Assembly (NCBI RefSeq): GCF_017874735.1
Contig: NZ_JAGGLV010000010.1
Span: 1-64,000, forward strand
DNA length: 64,000 nt
From: Paenibacillus silagei
GTDB taxonomy: Bacteria > Bacillota > Bacilli > Paenibacillales > Paenibacillaceae
Direction of reading: 5' to 3'
In this document: one piece after another, positions 43,379 to 51,578 of the stretch
Layout of the letters: every line of letters starts with the position of its first letter
How positions within the stretch are numbered: position 1 is the stretch's first letter
Translations under genes and position numbers: made by a program
Notes under the pieces: model-generated
Told to the model about the DNA's origin: nothing
Database searches by the model: none
What the model saw: the letters and a program-made list of their open reading frames with translations, nothing else

Positions 43379-44008
43379 ATGAAGGTGGCCGGAATCTTTT
43401 TGGCGGCAGGCCGCAGTAATGGAGCAGGGGCCTCTGAAGGTTCTCAGAACAGGGCGGGCGCGGGTTCAGCCGGTGCGGCGATGCTCAGTGAGCTGGAGAC
43501 CTGCGGGCTCGCGCCGCTGGTTGTAGTGGTGCGTGCGGATGATCCTTTAGGCTGGCTGCCGCCGGCCGGGAAGGCGGAGAATATGCGGCGGATTGAGACT
43601 TGCCTGACGGCCCATTTAGGCCTGTCCTTCTCCCTGCGCTGCGGCTTGAATGCTGTAGCTTCGCTTCAGCCGGATGCGGTGGTCATTGCGGCGGCAGATC
43701 AGCCGTTTGTGACAGCGGCTCAGATCCGCCGGTTCATCCAGGCATATGAGCAGCACCCGGAGCTTGATTATGTCACGAGTGCACAGGAAGGGCTGCTGAT
43801 GCCGCCTACCCTTTTCTCAAGCACGCTGTTCGGCGGACTTCAGGAGTTGGACGATGAAGAGGGGATAGCTGCCATTATGCGGACCAAGGAGTATAAGGGG
43901 CTCATTCTGACGCAGGAGCCTGTTCAGACGTACGCAGAGGCCGGGCTGCCGGAGAGCTTCGGGGAGTTCCGCAGAGAATGGAGCACGCGGAGCGGCAATA
44001 GACAGTAA
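43379..44008 (+). CDS. pucB: MobA/PucB-like nucleotidyltransferase-fold protein with altered active-site loop
   Basis: A 209-residue protein of the NTP-transferase type. It starts MKVAGIFLAAGRS, and has LSFSLRCGLNAV and VVIAAADQPFVTAAQIRRFI, the magnesium-binding DQP segment. In the family the LAAG loop continues xRMGxxK; here it is replaced by a Gly/Ala/Ser-rich stretch (residues 14-34) without the key arginine and lysine. PucB in B. subtilis takes part in maturing the molybdenum cofactor of xanthine dehydrogenase, but no dehydrogenase genes are in the window. Activity is uncertain. AAAAAGGAGTGGAGAACA precedes the start. Confidence 0.75.
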   Translation: MKVAGIFLAAGRSNGAGASEGSQNRAGAGSAGAAMLSELETCGLAPLVVVVRADDPLGWLPPAGKAENMRRIETCLTAHLGLSFSLRCGLNAVASLQPDAVVIAAADQPFVTAAQIRRFIQAYEQHPELDYVTSAQEGLLMPPTLFSSTLFGGLQELDDEEGIAAIMRTKEYKGLILTQEPVQTYAEAGLPESFGEFRREWSTRSGNRQ

Positions 44009-44219
44009 ATTCGCTATTTTTCAAAGGATGTAAGGTAATATCACATAATTTAAGTTTAATTTGAGATGACTTCGTGCATGAAGCACAAAAGTGATCCCTC
44101 TTCTTATCCACCCACACAAAGCTATGTTATATAAATTTACGTAAGTGCTGCACCTCAGTATAGTAGAGATACATTAATGGCTGTAGCCATTAGGAGAGAT
44201 ATCCTGGAGGAGGAGAATT
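44009..44219 (+). other. leader region before the BMP lipoprotein gene
   Basis: About 210 bases, with two small hairpins: ACTTCGTGCATGAAG near 44069 and AATGGC TGTA GCCATT (44176-44191). I looked for a purine riboswitch and did not find its conserved loops. Confidence 0.4.
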
Positions 44220-45395
44220 ATGAAACAAAGGGGTCAGGCATTCAAATTCAGCATCATCACGATGTTCCTGCTGGCGGTGGTTCTGACGGGATGCGCGAAG
44301 AATAATACGGCGTCTAATACGGGTGCAGCAGCAACGGCAGAGCCTTCGGCGGCCAGTACACCGGCAGGCAGCGAGGCGGCGGCAACGACAGAGCCGGCAG
44401 CAAAGAAGCCGACGGTTGCTTTTGTCTATATCGGGCCTCCGGGTGACGGCGGGTATACGTATCAGCATGACCAGGGCCGTCTGTATATGGAGAAGGAGCT
44501 CGGGATTAAGGCGGATTTCGTAGAAAATGTACCGGAAAGCGCCGATGCCGAGCGGATCATCACAGAGCTTGCGCAAAACCATGACATCGTGTTCACCACA
44601 AGCTTCGGCTATATGGATTTCACTTTGAATGTAGCCGGTAAATTCCCTAACGTGAAATTCCTGCACGCCTCCGGCTACAAGACCGCTGAGAACATGGGGA
44701 CGTACTTCGGCAAAAACTACCAGGCAAGCTATCTGTCAGGGATCGCAGCAGGCAAAATGACGAAGAAAAACCATCTCGGCTATGTGGGAGCTTTCCCGAT
44801 CAGCGAGGTGATCTATAATCTGAACGCCTTCACGCTGGGCGCGCAGAGCGTCAACCCGGCGGTTAAGGTGGATGTGGTGTGGACGAATACCTGGTATGAC
44901 CCTGCCACTGAACGTCAGGCGGCCATCAGCCTGCTCGACAAAGGGGCGGATGTCCTGCTGGCGTATCAGGATTCACCGGCTACCCTTCAGGCTGCGGCGG
45001 AACGGGGAGCTTTTGCCGGGGGGAATGACTCGGATATGAGCAAGTATGCACCGGACAACTACTTAACCAACCCTGTATGGAACTGGGGTCCTTATTATGT
45101 AAAAGCTGTACAGTCTGTGATGGACGGAACCTGGAAAAGTGAGCAGTATTCCGGCGATATGGCGGACGGCATGGTGGAGCTGGCGCCATTCGGCAACAAG
45201 GTTCCCGAGGATGTGAAGAAGCTGGTGGAGGACGCCAAGGCCAAAATCATCAGCGGCGAGCTGGAGGTCTTCACCGGACCAATCTCGGACAACAAGGGCA
45301 ATGTAACCGTTAAGGACGGCCAGAAGCTGACCCTTGAAGAGGTGCTTGGCATGAACTGGCTGGTCAAGGGTGTCGAGGGCACGATTCCGCAATAA
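44220..45395 (+). CDS. BMP-family substrate-binding lipoprotein (purine nucleoside ABC transporter)
   Basis: A 391-residue lipoprotein. The signal peptide ends in the lipobox LTGC with C25 as the lipidated cysteine, followed by a low-complexity Ala/Ser/Thr/Pro tether (to about residue 60). The binding domain has PTVAFVYIGPPGDGGYTYQHD and VFTTSFGYMDFTLNVAGKFP, typical of BMP/Med-type nucleoside receptors (NupN/PnrA). It delivers the substrate to the permeases encoded just downstream. CTGGAGGAGGAG precedes the ATG. Confidence 0.93.
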   Translation: MKQRGQAFKFSIITMFLLAVVLTGCAKNNTASNTGAAATAEPSAASTPAGSEAAATTEPAAKKPTVAFVYIGPPGDGGYTYQHDQGRLYMEKELGIKADFVENVPESADAERIITELAQNHDIVFTTSFGYMDFTLNVAGKFPNVKFLHASGYKTAENMGTYFGKNYQASYLSGIAAGKMTKKNHLGYVGAFPISEVIYNLNAFTLGAQSVNPAVKVDVVWTNTWYDPATERQAAISLLDKGADVLLAYQDSPATLQAAAERGAFAGGNDSDMSKYAPDNYLTNPVWNWGPYYVKAVQSVMDGTWKSEQYSGDMADGMVELAPFGNKVPEDVKKLVEDAKAKIISGELEVFTGPISDNKGNVTVKDGQKLTLEEVLGMNWLVKGVEGTIPQ

Positions 45396-45431
45396 CAGCT
45401 GCTACACATCTTCATACAGCACAGCCTTACG

Positions 45432-45468
45432 GGTGGGGCGGGTTCCGGATACCGGAGCCTTCCCCACC
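45432..45468 (+). other. hairpin after the binding-protein gene
   Basis: GGTGGGG pairs with CCCCACC, with an inner CCGG/CCGG. There is no T run, so partial termination or protection of the upstream message is more likely than a full stop; this would give more binding protein than transporter. Confidence 0.6.
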
Positions 45469-45502
45469 TGTACTATAACTACCCGGAAAGGAGCGTAGTA
45501 TT

Positions 45503-47035
45503 ATGCAGGACCCTTCGGTTGAAATGCGCGGGATAGTGAAGACATTCGGTGCTGTAACGGCCAGCGATCAAGTTGATTTTTCGGCAAATGCGGGAGAGAT
45601 TCACGCGCTGCTCGGGGAGAACGGGGCGGGGAAAAGCACAGTCATGAGCATGCTGTCAGGAGTGTACCGGGCGGACGCCGGGGAGATTCTCATTCATGGA
45701 AAACCGGCCAGAATCCGTTCCCCGAAGGATGCGGCACTGCTCGGTGTAGGCATGGTTTTTCAGAACTTCAGACTGGTGCAAAGCCTTACAGCGGCAGAGA
45801 ATATCGTGCTTGGCGAAAAGTCGTCTTTCTGGCGCGGCAGCAGATGGATTAAACGTAAGCATGAAGAGATAGAGGCGCTTGGAGAACGCTTTGGCTTGAA
45901 ATTTCCCGTCGACCGGCCAATCTGGCAGCTGTCTGTCGGAGAGCAGCAGCGCGTTGAGATTGTCAAGACGCTGTACCGGGGGGCAGATATCATCATTCTG
46001 GATGAGCCGACTTCGGTGCTGACACCGGGGGAGGCGGAGCAGCTGTTCGAGACCCTTCAGGTGATGAAGCAGGCGGGCAAGACAGTGATCATGACCACGC
46101 ATAAAATGAAGGAGGTCATGGCCTCCTCGGACCGGATCTCCGTGATGCGCAAGGGGAAAATGATTGCTTCGCTGATGACGGGCGAGACGGATGAGCTGGA
46201 GCTGGCCCGGCTGATGGTGGGCCGGGAGGTTACGATCAGCCGTCAGGAGCGAGCGGCTACGGCCGGAGAGCCGCTGCTGATCGTCCGCGATCTGGAGGTG
46301 GCTGCGGATCATGGCCGCAAGGCGCTGGATGCCCTGTCGCTTACGGTTCATGAAGGCGAAATTGTGGGCGTGGCCGGTGTCGCGGGCAACGGGCAGAAGG
46401 AGCTGGCGGAGGTATTGACAGGGCTAAGAGCATGGAGGACGGGCGAGATCCGGTTTGACGGCAGTCCTGTAAAAACAGCTTCGGTAAGAGGAGCGATCGA
46501 TTCGGGCATCTCGCATGTGCCGGAGAACCGGATGAAGAGCGGTCTGGCCGGACGGCTGGGGTCCGTTGACAACCTGCTGTTCAAGTCTTACCGCAGCGGG
46601 GAGCATTCCCGGTTCGGCTTCCTGAAGGCGGCGAGAAACCGCTCCTGGTCGCAGGAGCTGGTCCGCCGCTTCAATGTGAAGACGCCTGAGCTGGATACCC
46701 CCGTGCAGCAATTGTCCGGCGGGAACCAGCAGAAGCTGCTGTTCGCCCGCGAGGTCAGCCACCGTCCGAAGCTGATGGTGGCCGTGCATCCGACGCAAGG
46801 GCTGGATGTGGGTGCGGCGGCAGGGGTGCATGAGCTGCTGATGGAGCTGCGCAGCTCCGGCAGCGGGGTGCTGCTGATCTCCGAGGATCTGGATGAGCTG
46901 CTGCAGTTATCCGACCGTATTCTGGTGATTTATGGCGGGTCAATTATAGGTGAGAGTGATCATGAGCAGGCGGACCGGGAACAAATCGGCCTGATGATGG
47001 CCGGTATCCGGAGCAGGGAGGGAAGTGCCGTATGA
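45503..47035 (+). CDS. ABC transporter ATPase, two cassettes (nucleoside type)
   Basis: A 510-residue double ATPase. Cassette 1 has Walker A GENGAGKST (38-46), Q-loop MVFQNFRLV, signature LSVGEQQRVEI and IIILDEPTSVLTPGE. Cassette 2 has the reduced GVAGNGQKELAEVL and LSGGNQQKLLFAREVSHRP with VAVHPTQGLDVGA, the usual asymmetry of RbsA/NupO-type ATPases. It overlaps the next gene by four bases, so the complex is made together. Confidence 0.94.
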   Translation: MQDPSVEMRGIVKTFGAVTASDQVDFSANAGEIHALLGENGAGKSTVMSMLSGVYRADAGEILIHGKPARIRSPKDAALLGVGMVFQNFRLVQSLTAAENIVLGEKSSFWRGSRWIKRKHEEIEALGERFGLKFPVDRPIWQLSVGEQQRVEIVKTLYRGADIIILDEPTSVLTPGEAEQLFETLQVMKQAGKTVIMTTHKMKEVMASSDRISVMRKGKMIASLMTGETDELELARLMVGREVTISRQERAATAGEPLLIVRDLEVAADHGRKALDALSLTVHEGEIVGVAGVAGNGQKELAEVLTGLRAWRTGEIRFDGSPVKTASVRGAIDSGISHVPENRMKSGLAGRLGSVDNLLFKSYRSGEHSRFGFLKAARNRSWSQELVRRFNVKTPELDTPVQQLSGGNQQKLLFAREVSHRPKLMVAVHPTQGLDVGAAAGVHELLMELRSSGSGVLLISEDLDELLQLSDRILVIYGGSIIGESDHEQADREQIGLMMAGIRSREGSAV

Positions 47036-48147
47036 GTCCGAAGCCTGGAAATGAATCTGCAACGCTTACGCCGATGGCGGGGCGTAGCGGGAGGTGGTAC
47101 TCCATCAGGCTGGAATATGATTCAAGCCGTACCCGTTCACCGTGGTGGACGCCCATCCTGTCCGTTGTTCTGGCACTCTTGCTCTGTGCGGTGTTTATCG
47201 CCGCTAATGGAATGAGCCCGCTGGTCGTCTACGAGAAAATGTTCCGGGGAGCCTTCGGCACCTCCTACGGCTTCACTGAAACCATGGTCAAGGCTATTCC
47301 GCTGCTGCTCTGCGGGCTAGGCATTGCTGTAGCTTACCGGATCTCTGTATGGAATATCGGGGCAGAGGGTCAGTTGACAGTAGGCGCTATGGCGGCTACT
47401 GCGGTAACGATCTATTTCCCGGACCTGTCTTCCTTCTGGTCCATCACGCTGATGCTGGTTTTCGGTACAGCAGCCGGAGCTTTGTGGGGTCTGATGACGG
47501 CAGTGCCGCGAACCCATTTCGGTGTCAATGAGCTGATTACGTCGCTGATGCTGAACTACGTGGCCCTGCTGGCTCTGGATTATGTGGTGTTCGGACCCTG
47601 GAAGGACCCGAAGGGCTTTAACTTCCCGGGTTCGCCGATGTTCACGGCCGCCCAGTCCCTGCCGGTGCTTGGCAGCACCCGGCTGCATATCGGGCTGGTC
47701 TTCGGCCTTGTGGCTGTGCTGATCTATTATCTGATGATCCGGTTCACCCGCTGGGGCTATGAGCTGCGTCTGATCGGCGCCAATCCCACAGCAGCCCGTT
47801 ATGCGGGCATCCATATCAAGAAGCATATTATCATCGTCATGCTGATCAGCGGCGGTCTTGCCGGGATTGCCGGCATGGCTGAAGTGTCGGGGGTTACGCA
47901 TAAGCTGATGCAGGGGATCTCTCCGGGCTATGGCTATACGGCGATCATCGTAGCCTGGCTTGCCAAGCTGAACCCGCTGGGCCTGATTGTGACTTCGATT
48001 CTGTTCGGCGGCCTGATTGTGGGCGGCTATAGTGTTCAGACCATCGGACTGCCTTCGTCCATATCGGAAATGCTGCAGGGCGCGATCCTGTTCTTCCTGA
48101 TTGCCGGCGACATGATTCACCGGTTCCGCATCCGCCGGAGCGCATAA
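47032..48147 (+). CDS. nucleoside ABC transporter permease 1
   Basis: A 371-residue permease of the BPD_transp_2 family with about nine to ten membrane spans after a soluble N-terminal ~40 residues. ISVWNIGAEGQLTVGAMAAT and FGVNELITSLMLNYVALL are hallmark segments. It matches NupP/YufP. It overlaps the ATPase stop by ATGA and is followed by permease 2 after 30 bases. Confidence 0.93.
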   Translation: MSPKPGNESATLTPMAGRSGRWYSIRLEYDSSRTRSPWWTPILSVVLALLLCAVFIAANGMSPLVVYEKMFRGAFGTSYGFTETMVKAIPLLLCGLGIAVAYRISVWNIGAEGQLTVGAMAATAVTIYFPDLSSFWSITLMLVFGTAAGALWGLMTAVPRTHFGVNELITSLMLNYVALLALDYVVFGPWKDPKGFNFPGSPMFTAAQSLPVLGSTRLHIGLVFGLVAVLIYYLMIRFTRWGYELRLIGANPTAARYAGIHIKKHIIIVMLISGGLAGIAGMAEVSGVTHKLMQGISPGYGYTAIIVAWLAKLNPLGLIVTSILFGGLIVGGYSVQTIGLPSSISEMLQGAILFFLIAGDMIHRFRIRRSA

Positions 48148-48177
48148 CAGCATTCTCGTACAGGAGGGAGTTCACTC

Positions 48178-49107
48178 ATGGATTTCACTACACAGTTATT
48201 AATCGCTGCCATCTCCGCCGGAACACCGCTGCTGCTGGCTACGCTTGGAGGCATTCTGACCGAACGGGCCGGCATTATCCAGCTCGGCGCGGAGGGGCTG
48301 ATGCTGATGGGGGCAGTGACGACTTGCATCGTCTACATCCGCAGCGGGAATCTGATCCTTGCGCTGCTTGCAGCCGTAGCCATTACTGCGGTTCTGGGTA
48401 TGGTGCATGCCTTCCTTACAGTCACCCTCCGGGCGAACCAGACGATGTCGGGCCTGGCTATGACGCTGTTCGGCAGCGGCCTTAGCGCTTATGTGGGCAA
48501 GTCGATCAGCGGCATTCCGCTTCCCGGCAGTCTGCCCAAGCTGGATCTGGAGATACTGAAGCCGGTGCCGGTGCTCGGGGAGCTTTTTGGAAGGCTGGAT
48601 ATGCTAACCTGGTTCAGTCTTCTGCTCGTCCTTGTGCTGCATCTGCTGATTCACCATACCTCGTGGGGGCTGCATCTGCGGGCGGTCGGCGACAATCCGG
48701 CTACTGCGGACGTCATGGGGATTCGTGTGCAGCTGATCCGTTACTGCTATGTTACTGCCGGGGCGGCGCTGATTGGTCTGGCCGGTGCGGATATGGTGCT
48801 GGCGTATGCGCCGACCTGGAATGAAGGGCTGACCGCCGGACGGGGCTGGATCGCCGTGGGTCTGGTGATTTTCGCCAGGTGGAATCCGCTGCGCGCTCTC
48901 TTCTGCGCCTACTTCTTCGGAGCGCTCGATTCGCTGGGCTTCCGTATTCAGCTGCTGGGGAGTGCGGTGCCGTCCTATTTTCTGAAAATGATTCCTTACG
49001 TCGTAACCATTCTCGTATTGATGTATCTGGGATACCGCAACCGCAACAAGCCCTCCGGTACGCCGGAATCGCTGGGAACACCTTATATCCGCGAACAGCG
49101 GTTCTAG
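48178..49107 (+). CDS. nucleoside ABC transporter permease 2
   Basis: A 309-residue permease with about eight to nine spans, matching NupQ/YufQ. Seen are GTPLLLATLGGILTERAGI, LGAEGLMLMGA and LRANQTMSGLAMTLFGSGLS. It completes the BMP-type transporter. A GGAGGGAGTTCACTC site precedes the ATG. Confidence 0.93.
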   Translation: MDFTTQLLIAAISAGTPLLLATLGGILTERAGIIQLGAEGLMLMGAVTTCIVYIRSGNLILALLAAVAITAVLGMVHAFLTVTLRANQTMSGLAMTLFGSGLSAYVGKSISGIPLPGSLPKLDLEILKPVPVLGELFGRLDMLTWFSLLLVLVLHLLIHHTSWGLHLRAVGDNPATADVMGIRVQLIRYCYVTAGAALIGLAGADMVLAYAPTWNEGLTAGRGWIAVGLVIFARWNPLRALFCAYFFGALDSLGFRIQLLGSAVPSYFLKMIPYVVTILVLMYLGYRNRNKPSGTPESLGTPYIREQRF

Positions 49108-49159
49108 GCTGGAAGGGCGCGGGCGGCAATATGCAAATTAGAGGGATGGAGGCTGACCT

Positions 49160-49678
49160 ATGACTATACCGGCGGACCGGTTGACTCTGGAGCAGATGAA
49201 CTCGATGGAAAAAAATGACTTCGTGGAGCAGCTCGGCGGCATCTTCGAGCATTCCCCTTGGGTAGCTGAGGGGGTGCACAGCAGGCGTCCGTTCGATTCG
49301 GTGCAGGAGCTGCATGCTGCCATGATGGAGATAGCACGGCAGGCGGAGCCGGACCAGGTGCTGGCGCTGCTTAGAGCTCACCCGGATCTGGCGACAAGGT
49401 TTGCGGTCAGTCCGCTGTCGGCGGCTGAGCAGCAGGGGGCCGGACTGGACCGGCTGACACCGGAGGAATTCGCACAGCTTACCGGACTGAACGCCGCCTA
49501 TACAGCGAAATTCCGCTTTCCGTTCATCTTCGCCGTACGGGGCAAAACTAAAGAAGAGATCCTTAGCGCCATCGGTGAGCGTGTGGATCGTTCGCTTGAG
49601 GAGGAGCAGGAACGGGCGCTGCTGGAGATTGGTGCGATTACTCGTTTTCGGCTGGAGGATCTGCTGGGGGCGGACTAG
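49160..49678 (+). CDS. uraD: 2-oxo-4-hydroxy-4-carboxy-5-ureidoimidazoline decarboxylase
   Basis: A 172-residue all-helical enzyme that decarboxylates OHCU to S-allantoin. Family residues are visible in FVEQLGGIFEHSPWVAEGV, in LLRAHPDLATRF (catalytic His in the HPDL motif) and in YTAKFRFPFIFAVRGKTKEEIL. In B. subtilis this activity is fused to uricase (PucL); here it stands alone and no uricase is present. GAGGGATGGAGGCTGACC precedes the ATG. Confidence 0.95.
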   Translation: MTIPADRLTLEQMNSMEKNDFVEQLGGIFEHSPWVAEGVHSRRPFDSVQELHAAMMEIARQAEPDQVLALLRAHPDLATRFAVSPLSAAEQQGAGLDRLTPEEFAQLTGLNAAYTAKFRFPFIFAVRGKTKEEILSAIGERVDRSLEEEQERALLEIGAITRFRLEDLLGAD

Positions 49679-49719
49679 AGACAGGTCACTGCATATTATT
49701 TAGGAGGAAGGTGACGCAA

Positions 49720-50118
49720 ATGTCTGGAATGAACGGACGGCTGACAACTCATGTGCTGGATCTGTCACAGGGCAAGCCTGCTGCGGGCCTGTCGCTTCAG
49801 CTCTGGCGGCTGGCTACCGGAGGGCCTGTGCTGCTGCGTGAGGCGGTGACGAATGAGGACGGCAGGCTGGACGCTCCGCTGCTGGCGGGAGAAGAAATGC
49901 AGGCCGGAAGCTATGAGCTGCTGTTCATGGCAGGTGATTATTTCCGGGGCGCTCAGGCTGGTGCCGGAGAACCGGAGGCTGAGGAGGAGGGAGCAGGCGC
50001 TGTAGTCCCGTTCCTGGACCGGATTCCGATCCGCTTCAATATGCCGGACCCCTCCGCCCATTACCATGTACCGCTGCTGGTTGCACCTGGAGGATATAGC
50101 ACTTATCGCGGGAGTTAA
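49720..50118 (+). CDS. uraH: 5-hydroxyisourate hydrolase
   Basis: A 132-residue transthyretin-like enzyme that opens 5-hydroxyisourate to OHCU. It starts with RLTTHVLDLSQGKPAAG (active-site His) and ends with the signature YHVPLLVAPGGYSTYRGS. About 15 acidic/Gly residues (AGAGEPEAEEEGAGA) replace a short loop before FLDRIPIRF. The ATG at 49720 follows AAGGTG; a GTG at 49711 overlaps the ribosome binding site. It follows uraD by about 40 bases. Confidence 0.94.
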   Translation: MSGMNGRLTTHVLDLSQGKPAAGLSLQLWRLATGGPVLLREAVTNEDGRLDAPLLAGEEMQAGSYELLFMAGDYFRGAQAGAGEPEAEEEGAGAVVPFLDRIPIRFNMPDPSAHYHVPLLVAPGGYSTYRGS

Positions 50119-50180
50119 CGTGGCAATTCAGTGTACCGCTGCATCTAATCTTAAGCCAATAGACCGGAGGTGGGCCTATC

Positions 50181-51578
50181 ATGAAGGAAGAAGGTTATGA
50201 GCTTATCATCAGGAACGGACAGGTGGTCCTGCCCGGAGAAGTCCGCAGGCTTGAGATCGGGGTGAAGGATGGCAAAATCGCTGCACTGGGCGAAGCCTTA
50301 CAGGCATCGCCCGGGACCAAAATTCTGGATGCGGAAGGACAATATGTGCTGCCCGGCATGATCGATATGCATGTTCACTTCAATGAGCCTGCGTTCGGTC
50401 ACTGGGAGGGCTTCCGGAGCGGGTCAGCTGCTCTAGCGGCTGGCGGCTGCACCTGTTATGCGGATATGCCGCTGAACGGGAATCCGCCGACGGTGAATCT
50501 GGAGGCGCTCCGGCTGAAGGCGGAGGCCGCAGCCGGGAACTCGGCGGTGGATTATGTGTTGTGGGGCGGCCTTATGCCCGGGAATCTGGAGGAGCTGGAG
50601 GGACTGGCGGCAGCGGGCGTTACCGGGTTCAAGGCGTTCATCTCGAATCCCGGCGGTGAAGGCGAGGGCCGGTTCCGTGAGGTGGACGATGATACCCTGT
50701 ATCAGGGGATGCTTCGGATCGCCGCAACCGGCGGGATTCTCGCCCTGCATGCGGAGAGCGAAGCGATAACCTCGGCGCTGGGGGCGGCGGCACTCCGTGC
50801 CGGGCGCAGCAGCGCGAGGGATTTTGCGGCTTCGCGTCCTCCGCAAGCCGAGCTGGAGGCTGTAGCCAGGGCGCTGCTGTACAGTGAGCGGACCGGCTGT
50901 AAGCTGCATTTCGTCCATATCAGCACAGCGGCAGCCCTGGAGCTGATTCATGAGGCCAAGCTGCGTGGTCTGGATGTGACCGCAGAGACCTGTCCTCATT
51001 ATCTCATCCTGGATGAAGACAGCATGGAGACTCTCGGGGCGCTGGCGAAATGCGCTCCGCCCCTGCGCAGCAGCAGTGAACGGGACCGGCTGTGGGCGGC
51101 GCTGGCTGCGGGCCGGGTGGATCTGGTCGCCTCCGATCATTCCCCCTGTCCGCCTGAATTGAAGCTGGCGCCCGGGCTGTCGTTCATGGAAGCCTGGGGC
51201 GGGATATCGGGAGCACAGAGCAGTCTGGAATTGATGTTCCATGAAGGCGTTCATGTGCGCGGCCTGCCGGTTACGCAGATCTCAGCGCTGATCTCCGGCC
51301 TTCCTGCCCGGCGGTTTGGGCTGGAGGGGCGCAAGGGCTCCATCACACCGGGGCTGGATGCCGATCTGGTGCTGCTTGATCCAGATGCGGCCTATACCCT
51401 GCGTGCAGAGGATCTGCTGTACCGCCACCGGCATAGCCCTTATGTCGGAATGACCTTATCCTGCAAGGTAACGGCAACGATCTGCCGGGGCAATGTTGTC
51501 TATACTGCCGCGGAAGGCGTTATTGCTGGCGGCGGAGGAGAATGGCTGCGTATCCGGCACAGCCAGCCGGGGATATGA
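50181..51578 (+). CDS. allB: allantoinase
   Basis: A 465-residue binuclear-metal amidohydrolase that opens allantoin to allantoate. Metal ligands are in DMHVHFNEP (residues 62-70), the carboxylated lysine in GVTGFKAF, His in ALHAES, HFVHIS and TAETCPHYL, and Asp in VASDHSPC. PLNGNPPT near residue 97 is typical of allantoinases (against dihydropyrimidinases). CCGGAGGTGGGCCTATC precedes the ATG. Its end overlaps the start of allC. Confidence 0.95.
   Translation: MKEEGYELIIRNGQVVLPGEVRRLEIGVKDGKIAALGEALQASPGTKILDAEGQYVLPGMIDMHVHFNEPAFGHWEGFRSGSAALAAGGCTCYADMPLNGNPPTVNLEALRLKAEAAAGNSAVDYVLWGGLMPGNLEELEGLAAAGVTGFKAFISNPGGEGEGRFREVDDDTLYQGMLRIAATGGILALHAESEAITSALGAAALRAGRSSARDFAASRPPQAELEAVARALLYSERTGCKLHFVHISTAAALELIHEAKLRGLDVTAETCPHYLILDEDSMETLGALAKCAPPLRSSSERDRLWAALAAGRVDLVASDHSPCPPELKLAPGLSFMEAWGGISGAQSSLELMFHEGVHVRGLPVTQISALISGLPARRFGLEGRKGSITPGLDADLVLLDPDAAYTLRAEDLLYRHRHSPYVGMTLSCKVTATICRGNVVYTAAEGVIAGGGGEWLRIRHSQPGI

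Noticed and set aside
44009..44219. Purine riboswitch before the nucleoside-binding lipoprotein gene
   Set aside because: The conserved junction and loop sequences of the purine aptamer are absent.
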